Source of the DNA: Treponema sp.
GTDB lineage: Bacteria; Spirochaetota; Spirochaetia; Treponematales; Treponemataceae
Length of the DNA stretch: 20,229 bases
Assembly: GCA_016290335.1 (NCBI GenBank)
Contig: JAEETM010000059.1
Location: 1-20,229, forward strand
Reading direction: 5' to 3'
Both the position numbers and the translations under genes were made by a program. Shown one piece after another: positions 6,897-15,091 of the stretch. A model generated the notes under the pieces. It had not been told where the DNA came from. It did no database searches and was given only the letters and a program-made list of their open reading frames with translations. Numbering within the stretch: position 1 is the stretch's first letter; every line of letters begins with the position of its first letter.

Positions 6897-8813
6897 CTAT
6901 TTTGTATAAACGTATTTACGGCTTTCGATGGCATCTTCTACGTCATCGGGTAGAAGTTCAAAAAAGTCATAACCGGTCATGTCTTCTATTTCATCTACCG
7001 AGCAGATGTATTGTTCCCAGTCGCCGGTTTTTCCCATGCCCATACGGTTTGGTACATTTATAGCAATTATAATCGCTTCTTCGTCAATGCGGGAAATATC
7101 ATCACCACCGTCCGGGATTGCAATTAAAACCTTCCAGGTATAGGCAGGAACATTCATATGAAGAACTTCCTTACTTTTCAGGGTGATTGGGATTTCGTCA
7201 AAAGTACCTTTCTGGCTTGTTCCTCCTGTTCCGTAAGGGCCTGCAATTATGTAAACTTCGTTTCCAGCCTTAACCAGCTCGCGCTCATAGTTTTCAAAGT
7301 GCATCCATATAACACGGTTGTTGTCAGGTGACTGAGGAACCATGTTAGTCATAAGAAAGGTCATTGAGTTATCAAGCTTTGTTGCAGTTCTGTCGGCAGA
7401 AGGACAGACGTGGCCGCGGTCAAAGCCGTATTTGTTGTATTGGTAGTCGGCTTTTTTTACACCGTACCAGGCTTCAGGCAAATCTTCATCCGGGCGGAAA
7501 TCATCACAGCGGTCGGCAGGTCCCATATTTGATTTATCAAGATGCCAGGCTGCCCAGTTAGGACAAAGAGTTCTTGTATTATACGAAAGCGTATACTGAG
7601 GCTTTACCATAAGATAATTCGCATTCATTTGGGAATCGGGCATTGAATCTGTCGGGTTACCAAAATAAAGCGGACTGTTTTCTGCATGTCCCGAATCTGA
7701 AGCAGGATTAGAACCTTTAGTTCCACTCGCTGATTTTGAAGAAGGCTTTTCGCTGAAAGCACCGTCTGTAGCAGGCTGCGGAGTCTTGTCCCGCATTATA
7801 TCGCCGGAAACAGTAATCTTTCCCTGACTTAAAACAATAGAAGTATTAAAAACTCCACCCGTTCCGTTTATTTCACCATAATTTGTTTCAGGCGGATATT
7901 CTCCCGAAAGATATTCCGGAATATGATAAAGAATGGGTTCTTCGGTTGTATAAACAGAAAATCCTTCTGCTCCAAACTCAACAATCGGTTTACCGCAGAA
8001 AAACCAGGCTGCCGACAAAAGCACAACAAAGCCAGAAACTGCTGCAATAACAATTTTCTTTACTTTTGAAAACTTAGGCTTTGCAGATTCAGGAACATAT
8101 TCTTCTATTGCAGACATTGCCTTTTCAGCTTTTTCAACCGCCTCTGCAGCATTAAAAGTGATTTTAACTTCCTTTGGATTTTCTTCTGCCTCCTCTTCGG
8201 CTTTCTGTGATTCAGGAATCTGAGCTTTTGGAGGATTTTTATTATCTGATACTGTTGAAGTTTTCTTTTCCGTTGATGATGTTGTCTTCTTTTCTGCAGT
8301 TGGAGCTTTCTTTTCCGGTGATAATGTTGCTGCTTTTTTTTCAACCGTAGTTGATTTCTTTTCTGTTGTAGTTACTTTTTTTTCTGCAGTTATAGCTTTC
8401 TTTTCCGTTGATGGAGCAGACTTTTTTTCTGCAGTGGCTTTTTTCTCAGTTGCAGTTGATTTTTTTTCTGTCGTGGTTGATTTTTTCTCAACCGTAGTTG
8501 CTTTCTTTTCAGTTGCAGTTGTCTTCTTATCAGTTGCAGCTTTTTTCTCTGATGATGTAGGAGCTTTTTTTTCAGCTGAGCTTACAGGCTTTTTTTCCGT
8601 CGCAACAGAAGCTTTTTTCTCAGAAGCAGCTTTCTTTTCTGTGCCAGCAGGCTTTTTCTCCGTACTTGTGGCCTTTTTTGCACCAGCCTTTTTCTGTTCC
8701 CCACCCTTATTAACAGAAGAATCCGCAGAAGTCTTTTTCTTGCTTTCCGCGGATTCTTTTGTTTGAGTCTTTTTTGTACCGTTTTCGACGGTAGAATTAT
8801 TCTTAGTAGCCAT
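6897..8813 (-). CDS. Membrane-anchored DNA/RNA non-specific endonuclease with Lys-rich repeat tail
   Basis: A 638-residue protein in four parts. Residues 1-50 are basic and Ser/Thr-rich. Residues 51-190 are 19 EKK/DKK-led units of 6-9 residues rich in Ala, Thr and Ser, resembling a histone H1 tail. An acidic linker follows (about 200-245). A single membrane segment lies near 253-272. From about 390 to the end is a betabetaalpha-metal nuclease of the NucA/NUC1 type, with YGFDRGHVCPSADR (catalytic His468) and TNMVPQSPDNNRVIW (Asn499 as likely metal ligand). With the Lys-rich side inside, the nuclease faces the periplasm. A Ser/Gly/Lys-rich stretch (about 356-380) links membrane and nuclease. 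No Shine-Dalgarno precedes the ATG at 8813; a -10-like TATTAT is 7 bases upstream. The catalytic residues look intact. The biological role (nutrition, DNA uptake, nucleoid tethering) is unknown. Confidence 0.88.
   Translation of the reverse strand: MATKNNSTVENGTKKTQTKESAESKKKTSADSSVNKGGEQKKAGAKKATSTEKKPAGTEKKAASEKKASVATEKKPVSSAEKKAPTSSEKKAATDKKTTATEKKATTVEKKSTTTEKKSTATEKKATAEKKSAPSTEKKAITAEKKVTTTEKKSTTVEKKAATLSPEKKAPTAEKKTTSSTEKKTSTVSDNKNPPKAQIPESQKAEEEAEENPKEVKITFNAAEAVEKAEKAMSAIEEYVPESAKPKFSKVKKIVIAAVSGFVVLLSAAWFFCGKPIVEFGAEGFSVYTTEEPILYHIPEYLSGEYPPETNYGEINGTGGVFNTSIVLSQGKITVSGDIMRDKTPQPATDGAFSEKPSSKSASGTKGSNPASDSGHAENSPLYFGNPTDSMPDSQMNANYLMVKPQYTLSYNTRTLCPNWAAWHLDKSNMGPADRCDDFRPDEDLPEAWYGVKKADYQYNKYGFDRGHVCPSADRTATKLDNSMTFLMTNMVPQSPDNNRVIWMHFENYERELVKAGNEVYIIAGPYGTGGTSQKGTFDEIPITLKSKEVLHMNVPAYTWKVLIAIPDGGDDISRIDEEAIIIAINVPNRMGMGKTGDWEQYICSVDEIEDMTGYDFFELLPDDVEDAIESRKYVYTK
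8244..8663 (-). repeat. Degenerate EKK coding repeat array in the nuclease gene
   Basis: Nineteen units, typically EKKxTTx, mostly 7 codons (21 bases) but varying from 6 to 9 codons. All keep the reading frame. On the plus strand the array reads as T-runs of up to 8 separated by short mixed sequence. Unit-length variation suggests expansion and contraction by slippage or recombination. Runs of 7-8 A in the coding strand are also potential frameshift sites. Confidence 0.85.
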
Positions 8814-8820
8814 GCTAAGA

Positions 8821-8848
8821 ATAATATCACATTTTACTAGATATTCAA
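8821..8848 (-). promoter_or_regulatory. Promoter immediately before the nuclease gene
   Basis: On the minus strand TTGAAT (8848-8843), a 16-base spacer, and TATTAT (8826-8821) form a plausible housekeeping promoter. It overlaps the last codons of the upstream hydrogenase gene. The -10 hexamer ends 7 bases before the nuclease ATG, so a transcript would start at or next to the start codon. No Shine-Dalgarno is visible. Confidence 0.5.
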
Positions 8849-10924
8849 GTCAATAGCGTTTATAGCTTCCTTGACATTTGTTGTTGTTTTTCTAAGATGC
8901 TCTACAGCCTGCGTTACACTCTGTGCACTATCCTTAACAGCCTGGAGTGTTTCAAGAATCTGCTGACCGCCTTCATTCTGTTCGGCAACCGCATTTTTAA
9001 CAACATTCTCCTGATTCGTAACAGCATCTGCAAGAGAAACAATATTATCAATATCCTGTCTTACCGCAACAGCTTTTCCAAATGTAGAATCTATAAGCGA
9101 CTTAACTTCCTTCAAAACTTCAGAAATCTGCTTAGCCTCTTTTCCAGAACTTTCTGCAAGCTTACGGATTTCATCAGCAACTACAGAGAAGCCCTTACCA
9201 AAATCACCGGCATGAGCAGCCTCAATTGCGGCATTCATGGCAAGAAGGTTTGTCTGTGAAGAAATCTGCTGAATTACGCTGGACATTTCGCTAAGTCCGT
9301 TAGAACTCTTTTCAATTTCACCAATCAATACGCTGATTTCTTCTATACTTGATTTACCTGTTTTAGTTGCATTTGAAAGTGCAAGCATTGAACCTTCGTT
9401 ATTTTTGAGAATAGTATCGATTGACTTAATGTTTGCAATCATTTCTTCAATAGCGGCGGCAGAATTATTTACACTGTCAAACATCGTATTTGAAACATTG
9501 TGAATTGCATTAACATCACGGTCATTATCACCAAGCTGATTAAGAGAAGTTTTCTTTACCTGGTCAATTGCATTCTGAATCTCTATACTGTGAGCAGCAT
9601 TGGCTTCTTCAAGCTGATAATTCTTATAGTGTCGGCAGTTTTCCGGCTTGTTCAAACCATTAAAGATTGCAACAGCCATCTGCTCACAGGAACGATAACC
9701 GCAGGCACCGCAATTCAAAATATCTTCTTTTGTGCGCTTACCCATATTAAAGTGAATCTCATCAATCTGAGCCTGGGTAGGATTCTTAATAATAGACTTA
9801 AAAATACTGCTTCGGTCTTCGTAAGTTCGAGTGTAAAGCCCCGGCTCCCAATATTTATTGATTGTTCTATTCAACTTTTTAAGGGAAGCTTTTCTACGCA
9901 TTTCTGAGGTCTTCCAATACTTTTCACGATCAGCTTTTCTTGCCTCAATATAGCCTTCCATTTCATCGAGAGTCATTTTATCTACAGCGGTTGCAGGACC
10001 AGAATTACAGCCGTGTCCGCAGCTCAAGCAGTCAATCAACTTAAAAACAGGTTTATCTCCCTTATCCATAGATTTAGCAAGCTGAACAAAATATTCTATT
10101 ATCTCCGGATGACCTTCAATTTTACGGGTCTGTGCAGAAATGCCGGGAACAAATCTTTCTGCCGTATGCATTAATCCACCAGGAGTTGAATAACCAACGC
10201 CTCTTTCTGCAACAGGATTAATGTATTTTACTTTAGGGAAGCTCGAAAGCTTAGTCTGTGTTGCCCTGAGATACGACTCAATAGACTTCATCGTAACGTT
10301 ATAATCGCCAAGACCAGTTTCATCAAACTCACGACGTTTTGCATAACAAGGTGAAATTACGGCAATCTTATAATCCTTGTATTGAGGATAGTAGCGCCTG
10401 ATCATCTTCATTATGTGTCCCATTGGACTGTCTGCCGGAGCAAGATATTTTAAAAGATTAGGTCTGTACATTTCACAGAAGGAAACAAGTGCCGGACATG
10501 GCTGGGCAATTACAAGCTTAGGATTGTTTTTCTTAAGATGCTCTACATAAGATTTAGTGGTAAGCTCCGCACCAAAACTGACATCAAAGAATGCTTCTAC
10601 ACCAAGAGACTGTAACCAGCCGTTCAGTTCCAGATCCTTTCCCTTAAAAGAAACTGAAACTGCCGGAGCCACTATGGCAATCATCTTTGTGCCTTTCTTT
10701 AAGTCCTGCATAAATGCGCCAAAATCGTCAATACCATATCTTGCACCGTGAATGCAGGCTGTAAGACACTGACCGCAGCCTATACAAAGCTTGTAATTAA
10801 CGCTTACGTGGTCACCGGAACCATCGTTACACATTTTTACAGGGCAGGTCCAAACACAAAGGTGGCAGTTAACGCATTTGTCTTTGTCTACATTGATAAT
10901 CTGTCTAATCTGAAAATCCGCCAT
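8837..10924 (-). CDS. Putative sensory [FeFe]-hydrogenase fused to a chemoreceptor signalling domain
   Basis: A 695-residue soluble protein with no membrane segment. Domain order: a two-cluster ferredoxin (Cys17/20/23/27 and 47/50/53/57); an [FeFe]-hydrogenase large-subunit domain with L1 QPCPALV (Cys143), L2 SPCYAKRRE (Cys193, Lys196) and L3 [11 protein letters not shown] (Cys302, Cys306), equivalent to the four cysteines that hold the H-cluster cubane; a 4Fe-4S domain of the [12 protein letters not shown] type (Cys405/408/413, 430); and a methyl-accepting chemotaxis signalling helix pair with its conserved tip ([16 protein letters not shown], about 558-573). The cysteine next to the L1 ligand, used for proton transfer in catalytic hydrogenases, is proline here, which suggests sensing rather than fast turnover. 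It could report H2 or redox state to CheA/CheW. ATG at 10924 is chosen, with GGAG 10 bases upstream; a TTG at 10927 is an equally well spaced alternative. Confidence 0.88.
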   Translation of the reverse strand: MADFQIRQIINVDKDKCVNCHLCVWTCPVKMCNDGSGDHVSVNYKLCIGCGQCLTACIHGARYGIDDFGAFMQDLKKGTKMIAIVAPAVSVSFKGKDLELNGWLQSLGVEAFFDVSFGAELTTKSYVEHLKKNNPKLVIAQPCPALVSFCEMYRPNLLKYLAPADSPMGHIMKMIRRYYPQYKDYKIAVISPCYAKRREFDETGLGDYNVTMKSIESYLRATQTKLSSFPKVKYINPVAERGVGYSTPGGLMHTAERFVPGISAQTRKIEGHPEIIEYFVQLAKSMDKGDKPVFKLIDCLSCGHGCNSGPATAVDKMTLDEMEGYIEARKADREKYWKTSEMRRKASLKKLNRTINKYWEPGLYTRTYEDRSSIFKSIIKNPTQAQIDEIHFNMGKRTKEDILNCGACGYRSCEQMAVAIFNGLNKPENCRHYKNYQLEEANAAHSIEIQNAIDQVKKTSLNQLGDNDRDVNAIHNVSNTMFDSVNNSAAAIEEMIANIKSIDTILKNNEGSMLALSNATKTGKSSIEEISVLIGEIEKSSNGLSEMSSVIQQISSQTNLLAMNAAIEAAHAGDFGKGFSVVADEIRKLAESSGKEAKQISEVLKEVKSLIDSTFGKAVAVRQDIDNIVSLADAVTNQENVVKNAVAEQNEGGQQILETLQAVKDSAQSVTQAVEHLRKTTTNVKEAINAIDLNI

Positions 10925-11021
10925 CAAAAAAATACTCCATAAAAAAGATTCAAACTATTTTTCTATATATTGTACAATTTCGTGACTTTTTTTTAATTCG
11001 AACTCTCTTCTTTGATTTTTT

Positions 11022-12107
11022 CTATTGCAAGTTCTTTACAACCTGAGCAAGCTGCTCGTCGGTGAGACCGGCTTTTGTTTTAAGGAACTTTTGCGTTATC
11101 TGCTGTATTTTTTTAGGATTTGCCTTGCTGCCGCCATTCATGTGCTGGAAGAGATATGGAATTGTCTTCTGAAGATTTTCATACTGCTGCTTGTTTCGCT
11201 TGAGACTGTAGTAGTTTTCAAAAGTAATCATATAATCCTTTTCAATTTCTTCCATAGAAGCACCACACAAAGCTTCGAGTACGGCGCAAACATAACCTGT
11301 TCGTATTTTTCCTTCCTTTCCGTGAACACAGAATGAATTACCAGGATTTTCTGCAATGAACAGAAGAATATCATGTAATTCACCAGGGAACTCATCTGAA
11401 GAATAAGAAGCACTCATGCTCATAAACAAGATTTTGCCTTCATCATAAAGCTTGCCACAATATTCTGGTATATTTTCCCTTGAAAGATACTTTGTCTGAG
11501 AATCTGCAAGATTAATTACAGATGTAATATGATTTTTTTCAAGAAGAGCTGCTGCATAAGGGGCGCGAGGATTATCCTCTTCTACAGGAGTTGAAGACCT
11601 GTAAAGTTTTCCAGCACCAATGCTGCCCATCTTTACTTCACGGAAGTTTGCAAATACTTCATCACTAGAATAGGTTTCTCTATCATCACTTCTTACAAGG
11701 CGTTTTACCTGATAAGTAATAAGATATCCCTGTTTTTCCTTTAATGTAATATTTACAGGAGTGCCCATCTCGGCGCCGGAAACATTCTGAAGGTTTCCCA
11801 TATTGATAGCTATAGAAACCTCTTCTCCATTAATTCTTACAAGATACTCTCCATTATCAACATCACTATAATCTTTTACAATCGGAGCAGTAAACTTAAA
11901 GTTTCCAACTTTTACGTTTACCATATCGCTGGCAGCAAAACCTTTTGCAGCAAACTTTGAATTGGTAATTTCAAGGTTCATATTTCCGTGTCTGTCAATT
12001 GAAATAATTTTTGTGTCGACAGATTTTTTTCCCTGAGCGAACAACACCCCTGCCAATGTCATTAAAACTGTAATCAAAGCGATTTTTTTAAGATAGTTTT
12101 TCATCAT
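11022..12107 (-). CDS. Secreted tyrosine-phosphatase-fold protein lacking the catalytic Cys
   Basis: A 361-residue protein with an N-terminal signal peptide (Lys-rich start, hydrophobic core about 9-23, likely cleavage near FAQG). A beta-rich region (about 30-135) precedes a tyrosine/dual-specificity-phosphatase-like domain (about 155-320), with LYRSSTPV, SVINLADSQTKY and the P-loop segment VHGKEGKIRTGYV. Family members read HCxxGKDRTG here. This protein has Gly263 where the nucleophilic Cys should be and Ile where the Asp of KDR should be, while His262, Arg269 and Thr270 are kept. Cys260 lies three residues upstream and is not in register. The product is therefore probably a pseudophosphatase or phospho-ligand binder in the periplasm, unless the base calls are wrong. 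ATG at 12107 with GGGAGA upstream. Confidence 0.75.
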   Translation of the reverse strand: MMKNYLKKIALITVLMTLAGVLFAQGKKSVDTKIISIDRHGNMNLEITNSKFAAKGFAASDMVNVKVGNFKFTAPIVKDYSDVDNGEYLVRINGEEVSIAINMGNLQNVSGAEMGTPVNITLKEKQGYLITYQVKRLVRSDDRETYSSDEVFANFREVKMGSIGAGKLYRSSTPVEEDNPRAPYAAALLEKNHITSVINLADSQTKYLSRENIPEYCGKLYDEGKILFMSMSASYSSDEFPGELHDILLFIAENPGNSFCVHGKEGKIRTGYVCAVLEALCGASMEEIEKDYMITFENYYSLKRNKQQYENLQKTIPYLFQHMNGGSKANPKKIQQITQKFLKTKAGLTDEQLAQVVKNLQ

Positions 12108-12145
12108 CTTTAATCTCCCTTTTTAAGAGTCTCCTATAAATATAT

Positions 12146-12174
12146 ATTTTACCACTGATTTTTAAATAATACAA
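12146..12174 (-). promoter_or_regulatory. Promoter for the phosphatase-fold gene
   Basis: On the minus strand TTGTAT (12174-12169), a 17-base spacer and TAAAAT (12151-12146) lie about 40 bases upstream of the ATG at 12107. The -10 matches five of six consensus bases and the -35 matches three. It lies in the 111-base divergent gap shared with the ABC-F gene. Confidence 0.4.
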
Positions 12175-12183
12175 ATCTATTGA

Positions 12184-12212
12184 TTCTCAATAACACTTTT
12201 TTTTATTATAAT
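12184..12212 (+). promoter_or_regulatory. Promoter abutting the ABC-F start (leaderless arrangement)
   Basis: A perfect TATAAT at 12207-12212 with a weak -35 TTCTCA at 12184-12189 (17-base spacer). The ATG at 12219 begins 6 bases after the -10 box, where the transcript would start. The intervening TCTCCT is pyrimidine-only, so there is no Shine-Dalgarno. Confidence 0.55.
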
Positions 12213-12218
12213 TCTCCT

Positions 12219-14198
12219 ATGAATCTGCTTTCTATCAATAATCTGGCTAAAATAGGACGGGAAAAACCACTTTTTACGGGCGTTACCTTTGGGTTACAGG
12301 ACGGAGAAAAGGCTGCCCTTATAGGACGAAATGGTACAGGAAAATCCACGTTGCTTAACACTATTTCTGGTGTGCTTCAACCTGATGAAGGTACCGTGGT
12401 ACTGAACAAAGAAGCCGGAGTTTCCTTTCTGCCACAGAATCCTGCTTTTAATCCACAAGATACAATCCGTCAGCATATTTTTAAAAATGATTCGCCAAAA
12501 TTGCAGATTATAAATGAATATACAAGACTTTGCGAAGAAATGGCAGCTGGAACAGGTACCGGCACAGGCACCTCTTCTGGCACACAAAAACGCTATGACC
12601 AAATCCTCCTGCAAATGGATAACCTTGACCTGTGGAATTACGAATCGCAGATAAGCTCAATACTTTCAACACTGGGCATTACAGACCTTGAACGAAAAAT
12701 GGGGACACTCTCCGGCGGAATGATAAAAAAAGTCGCCCTGGCCCAGGTTCTTGTTGAAGACACGAAGATTCTGCTGCTCGACGAGCCTACAAACCATCTG
12801 GACATAACGACTATCACCTGGCTGCAGAACTATCTTAAGGAAACAAAACGTTCCGTACTTATGGTTACCCACGACCGCTACTTTCTTGATGCAGTCTGCA
12901 CAAACATATACGAACTGGCACGAAACAAGCTTAAGCTTTATCAGGGAAACTATTCGCAGTATCTGGAAAAAAAGGAAACCGAGGCCGAAATCGAAGAAAA
13001 TACAGAACGGCGCATAGAATCGGTACTACGTTTTGAACGCGACTGGCTTTTACGAGGGCCATGTGCACGCGGCACAAAAATTAAAGCCCGAATCCAGCGA
13101 GACGAACAGCTTATCAACCGCGAAAAGTTCCAGGCAGATAAAGGCTTTACATTTGAAGTTAAAGGTAAGCGGTTGGGCGGAAAAGTGCTGGAATTGCACA
13201 ATATAAGTAAGAATTACCCGAAAGGTTTTGTTGCACAGGAAGAATCGAAAACAATACCAGTTATTGGTAACTTTTCGTACAAGTTCACCAAGGGACAGAA
13301 AATCGGAATCTTTGGCGATAACGGCAGCGGTAAAACCACATTCCTTAACATCGTCACAGGAAACCTTAAGCCAGACACCGGCAACGTAGAAGTGGGCTTG
13401 AATACAAAGTTCGGCTACTACACCCAGAACCCGCAGTTCAAAGACACAAACCTTACCGTCCTTGAATACATAAAGGAAACTGCCGAGCGTATGACCTTAA
13501 ACGACGGAAAAAAAGAAGTAAGTGCCTCCCGTTTCCTGGAAGAGTTCGGATTTGAAGGAAAAATCCAGCATTCACCGGTAAGTACACTTTCCGGCGGTGA
13601 GCGTAAACGTCTTTATCTTGTCCGCCTGCTCCTGGAAAATCCAAACTTTTTGATTCTTGACGAACCTACAAACGACTTTGACATCTTCACCATGAATATA
13701 CTCGAACAGTTTTTGATGAACTACGAAGGCTGTCTCCTGCTCGTAAGCCATGACCGCTACTTTATGGACAAAACTGTTGATTCCCTGTTCATTCTTGAAG
13801 AAGACGGTTCCATCAGCGGGTTTGTAGGCAAATGTTCGGAGTATATTGAATACAGGGAAGAACTGCGCCAGCAAAAAGAGAAGGAAGAAAAAGACTCTAG
13901 AAAGAACGAACAAAAACAGTTTGATCAAAAACTGCAGGCACAATCGGAACAGGCAGTCCCAAATGAACAACAGCCAGCCAGTGCCACTAAAAAGAAACTC
14001 ACCTTCAAAGAGCAGAAAGAGTTCGAAGCCTTAGATACCGAAATCCCGCAGCTTGAAAAAGAAAAAACTGAACTTGAAGCACAAATGTCTATCGGGGATT
14101 TTGAAAAGCTGCAGGAAGTAACAAAACGCTACAAAGAAGTTTGTGAATCTCTGGAAAATAAGTATGCCCGCTGGGAAGAACTGGCGGAAAAAGCATAA
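12219..14198 (+). CDS. uup: ABC-F family ATPase, Uup type
   Basis: Cytoplasmic ribosome-associated ABC protein with no membrane domain; Uup-type members act on stalled or maturing ribosomes and have been linked to DNA stability. The 659-residue product carries two nucleotide-binding domains: Walker A GRNGTGKS (36-43), signature LSGGM (164-168) and DEPTNHLD (188-195); then GDNGSGKT (366-373), LSGGE (457-461) and DEPTNDFD (481-488). The inter-domain linker has the Uup-like RGPCARGTKIKARIQR. A charged C-terminal coiled coil (about 591-659) follows a Gln-rich linker. The start at 12219 is chosen because ABC-F proteins begin with this strand (MNLLSINNLAK); a TTG-initiated extension to 12180 would run through the promoter. 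A Gly/Thr-Ser insert interrupts the first domain at about 110-122, between the Q-loop and the signature. Confidence 0.9.
   Translation: MNLLSINNLAKIGREKPLFTGVTFGLQDGEKAALIGRNGTGKSTLLNTISGVLQPDEGTVVLNKEAGVSFLPQNPAFNPQDTIRQHIFKNDSPKLQIINEYTRLCEEMAAGTGTGTGTSSGTQKRYDQILLQMDNLDLWNYESQISSILSTLGITDLERKMGTLSGGMIKKVALAQVLVEDTKILLLDEPTNHLDITTITWLQNYLKETKRSVLMVTHDRYFLDAVCTNIYELARNKLKLYQGNYSQYLEKKETEAEIEENTERRIESVLRFERDWLLRGPCARGTKIKARIQRDEQLINREKFQADKGFTFEVKGKRLGGKVLELHNISKNYPKGFVAQEESKTIPVIGNFSYKFTKGQKIGIFGDNGSGKTTFLNIVTGNLKPDTGNVEVGLNTKFGYYTQNPQFKDTNLTVLEYIKETAERMTLNDGKKEVSASRFLEEFGFEGKIQHSPVSTLSGGERKRLYLVRLLLENPNFLILDEPTNDFDIFTMNILEQFLMNYEGCLLLVSHDRYFMDKTVDSLFILEEDGSISGFVGKCSEYIEYREELRQQKEKEEKDSRKNEQKQFDQKLQAQSEQAVPNEQQPASATKKKLTFKEQKEFEALDTEIPQLEKEKTELEAQMSIGDFEKLQEVTKRYKEVCESLENKYARWEELAEKA
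12546..12584 (+). other. Gly-Thr repeat insert in the ABC-F gene
   Basis: Encodes alternating Gly-Thr (GTGTGTGTSSGTQ) within the helical part of the first nucleotide-binding domain, after the helix ending CEEMAA. The DNA is GC-richer than its surroundings and internally repetitive (GGCACAGGCACC). It shares ACAGGCAC with the folA insert. Confidence 0.65.
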
Positions 14199-14238
14199 AC
14201 AGAGAAAACTTAATAAAAAACACAAATAAAAATAATGC

Positions 14239-14266
14239 AACAGTTTTTAGCTATTCCTGCCGATAA
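14239..14266 (+). promoter_or_regulatory. Sigma-28-like promoter for the mla operon
   Basis: GCCGATAA at 14259-14266 is identical to the sigma-28 -10 consensus. AACAGTTT at 14239-14246 matches six of eight -35 bases, but the spacer is 12 bases rather than 11. It lies in the 113-base gap between the ABC-F gene and mlaE, about 45 bases before the mlaE ATG. Apart from this the gap is A-rich, with no obvious terminator for the upstream gene. Confidence 0.4.
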
Positions 14267-14311
14267 TTAAAGAGTAAAACTATCTTTATGAATTAAAAAA
14301 GGCAGAAAAGC

Positions 14312-15091
14312 ATGGTAAAGCAGCTTGGAAAATCGATACGGACAAATATTTCGGATTTTTTCTATTTTGTGGGTTATCTGGGAAAACTCATTATCAGTTC
14401 GTTTATATTTATGTTCCGTGGAAAGGCTGCAAGAAAAATCCTCATCATGCAGCTGCTTTTTACATACGTTGAAGCACTTCCAATCTGCGGTGTACTTGCA
14501 GTAGGAATCGGAACCTCGGTAATTCTGCTTGGAAATACATTTCTGGTTTCAATCGGACAGGCAAAGCTTACTTACGACCTTTTAGTTTTAATAGTAATGC
14601 GGGAACTTGGGCCCCTGCTCATAGCATTTGTAGTAACTGCGCGTTCGGCAACTGCAATCGCAACCGAGCTCAGCACAATGGTAGTTGGCCACGAAATCGA
14701 AGCATACATCGCTACCGGCGTAGACCCGATTACCCACCTTGCCGCTCCCCGTTTCATTGCCGTAACTTTATCACTCTTTTTCCTGAACATTTATTTTTCT
14801 ATTTTCGGACTCATGTTACCATCGATTGTAGTACAGTTTATTTCAACAACAGATATTCCCGAATACTTTAACAGCCTGTTCAAGGCAATCACAGTAGAAA
14901 CAATCTTAATTTCTCTGGGAAAAAGCCTGATTTTCGGCATGATAATTTCGGGCGCAGCAACTCTTTATGGATTTAATGCAGGTTATGCAACAACAGAAAT
15001 CCCAATGGCAGGCTTAAGGGCTGTTTCTAAAGCCTTTGTCTGGTGTATTATTGCAGATGCTTTTATAACGGTGTTGTCTTATGTCTTCTGA
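14312..15091 (+). CDS. mlaE: MlaE-family ABC transporter permease
   Basis: Inner-membrane permease of an MCE-type phospholipid transport system. The 259-residue length is typical of MlaE. It has an amphipathic N-terminal helix followed by five or so membrane segments. The family hallmarks are clear: MRELGPLLIAFVVTARSATAIATE, in which the Glu-Leu-Gly-Pro and Ala-Arg-Ser turns are conserved, and GHEIEAYIATGVDP. The gene overlaps mlaF by 11 bases, indicating translational coupling. The Shine-Dalgarno is weak (AAGG about 11 bases upstream). In this Gram-negative-type envelope the system would move lipids between the inner and outer membranes; the direction is not readable from sequence. Confidence 0.93.
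   Translation: MVKQLGKSIRTNISDFFYFVGYLGKLIISSFIFMFRGKAARKILIMQLLFTYVEALPICGVLAVGIGTSVILLGNTFLVSIGQAKLTYDLLVLIVMRELGPLLIAFVVTARSATAIATELSTMVVGHEIEAYIATGVDPITHLAAPRFIAVTLSLFFLNIYFSIFGLMLPSIVVQFISTTDIPEYFNSLFKAITVETILISLGKSLIFGMIISGAATLYGFNAGYATTEIPMAGLRAVSKAFVWCIIADAFITVLSYVF

Noticed and set aside
8244..8663. Possible CRISPR array
   Set aside because: The regular repeats are short, degenerate, in frame with a coding region and have no unique spacers.
8434..8766. Open frame on the plus strand encoding a Phe/Val-rich repetitive peptide
   Set aside because: It is the antisense image of the EKK repeat; low complexity keeps the opposite frame open. No start signals.
10925..11021. Housekeeping promoter before the hydrogenase fusion gene
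   Set aside because: Several TATA-like strings occur (TACAAT, TATATA) but none has a fitting -35, so no promoter was annotated.
12180..12218. TTG start extending the ABC-F protein by 13 residues
   Set aside because: The extension runs through a TATAAT promoter box and encodes residues unlike ABC-F N-termini.
14199..14311. Search for a small RNA or terminator after the ABC-F gene
   Set aside because: The stretch is A-rich with no stable stem followed by T; only the sigma-28-like site could be supported.
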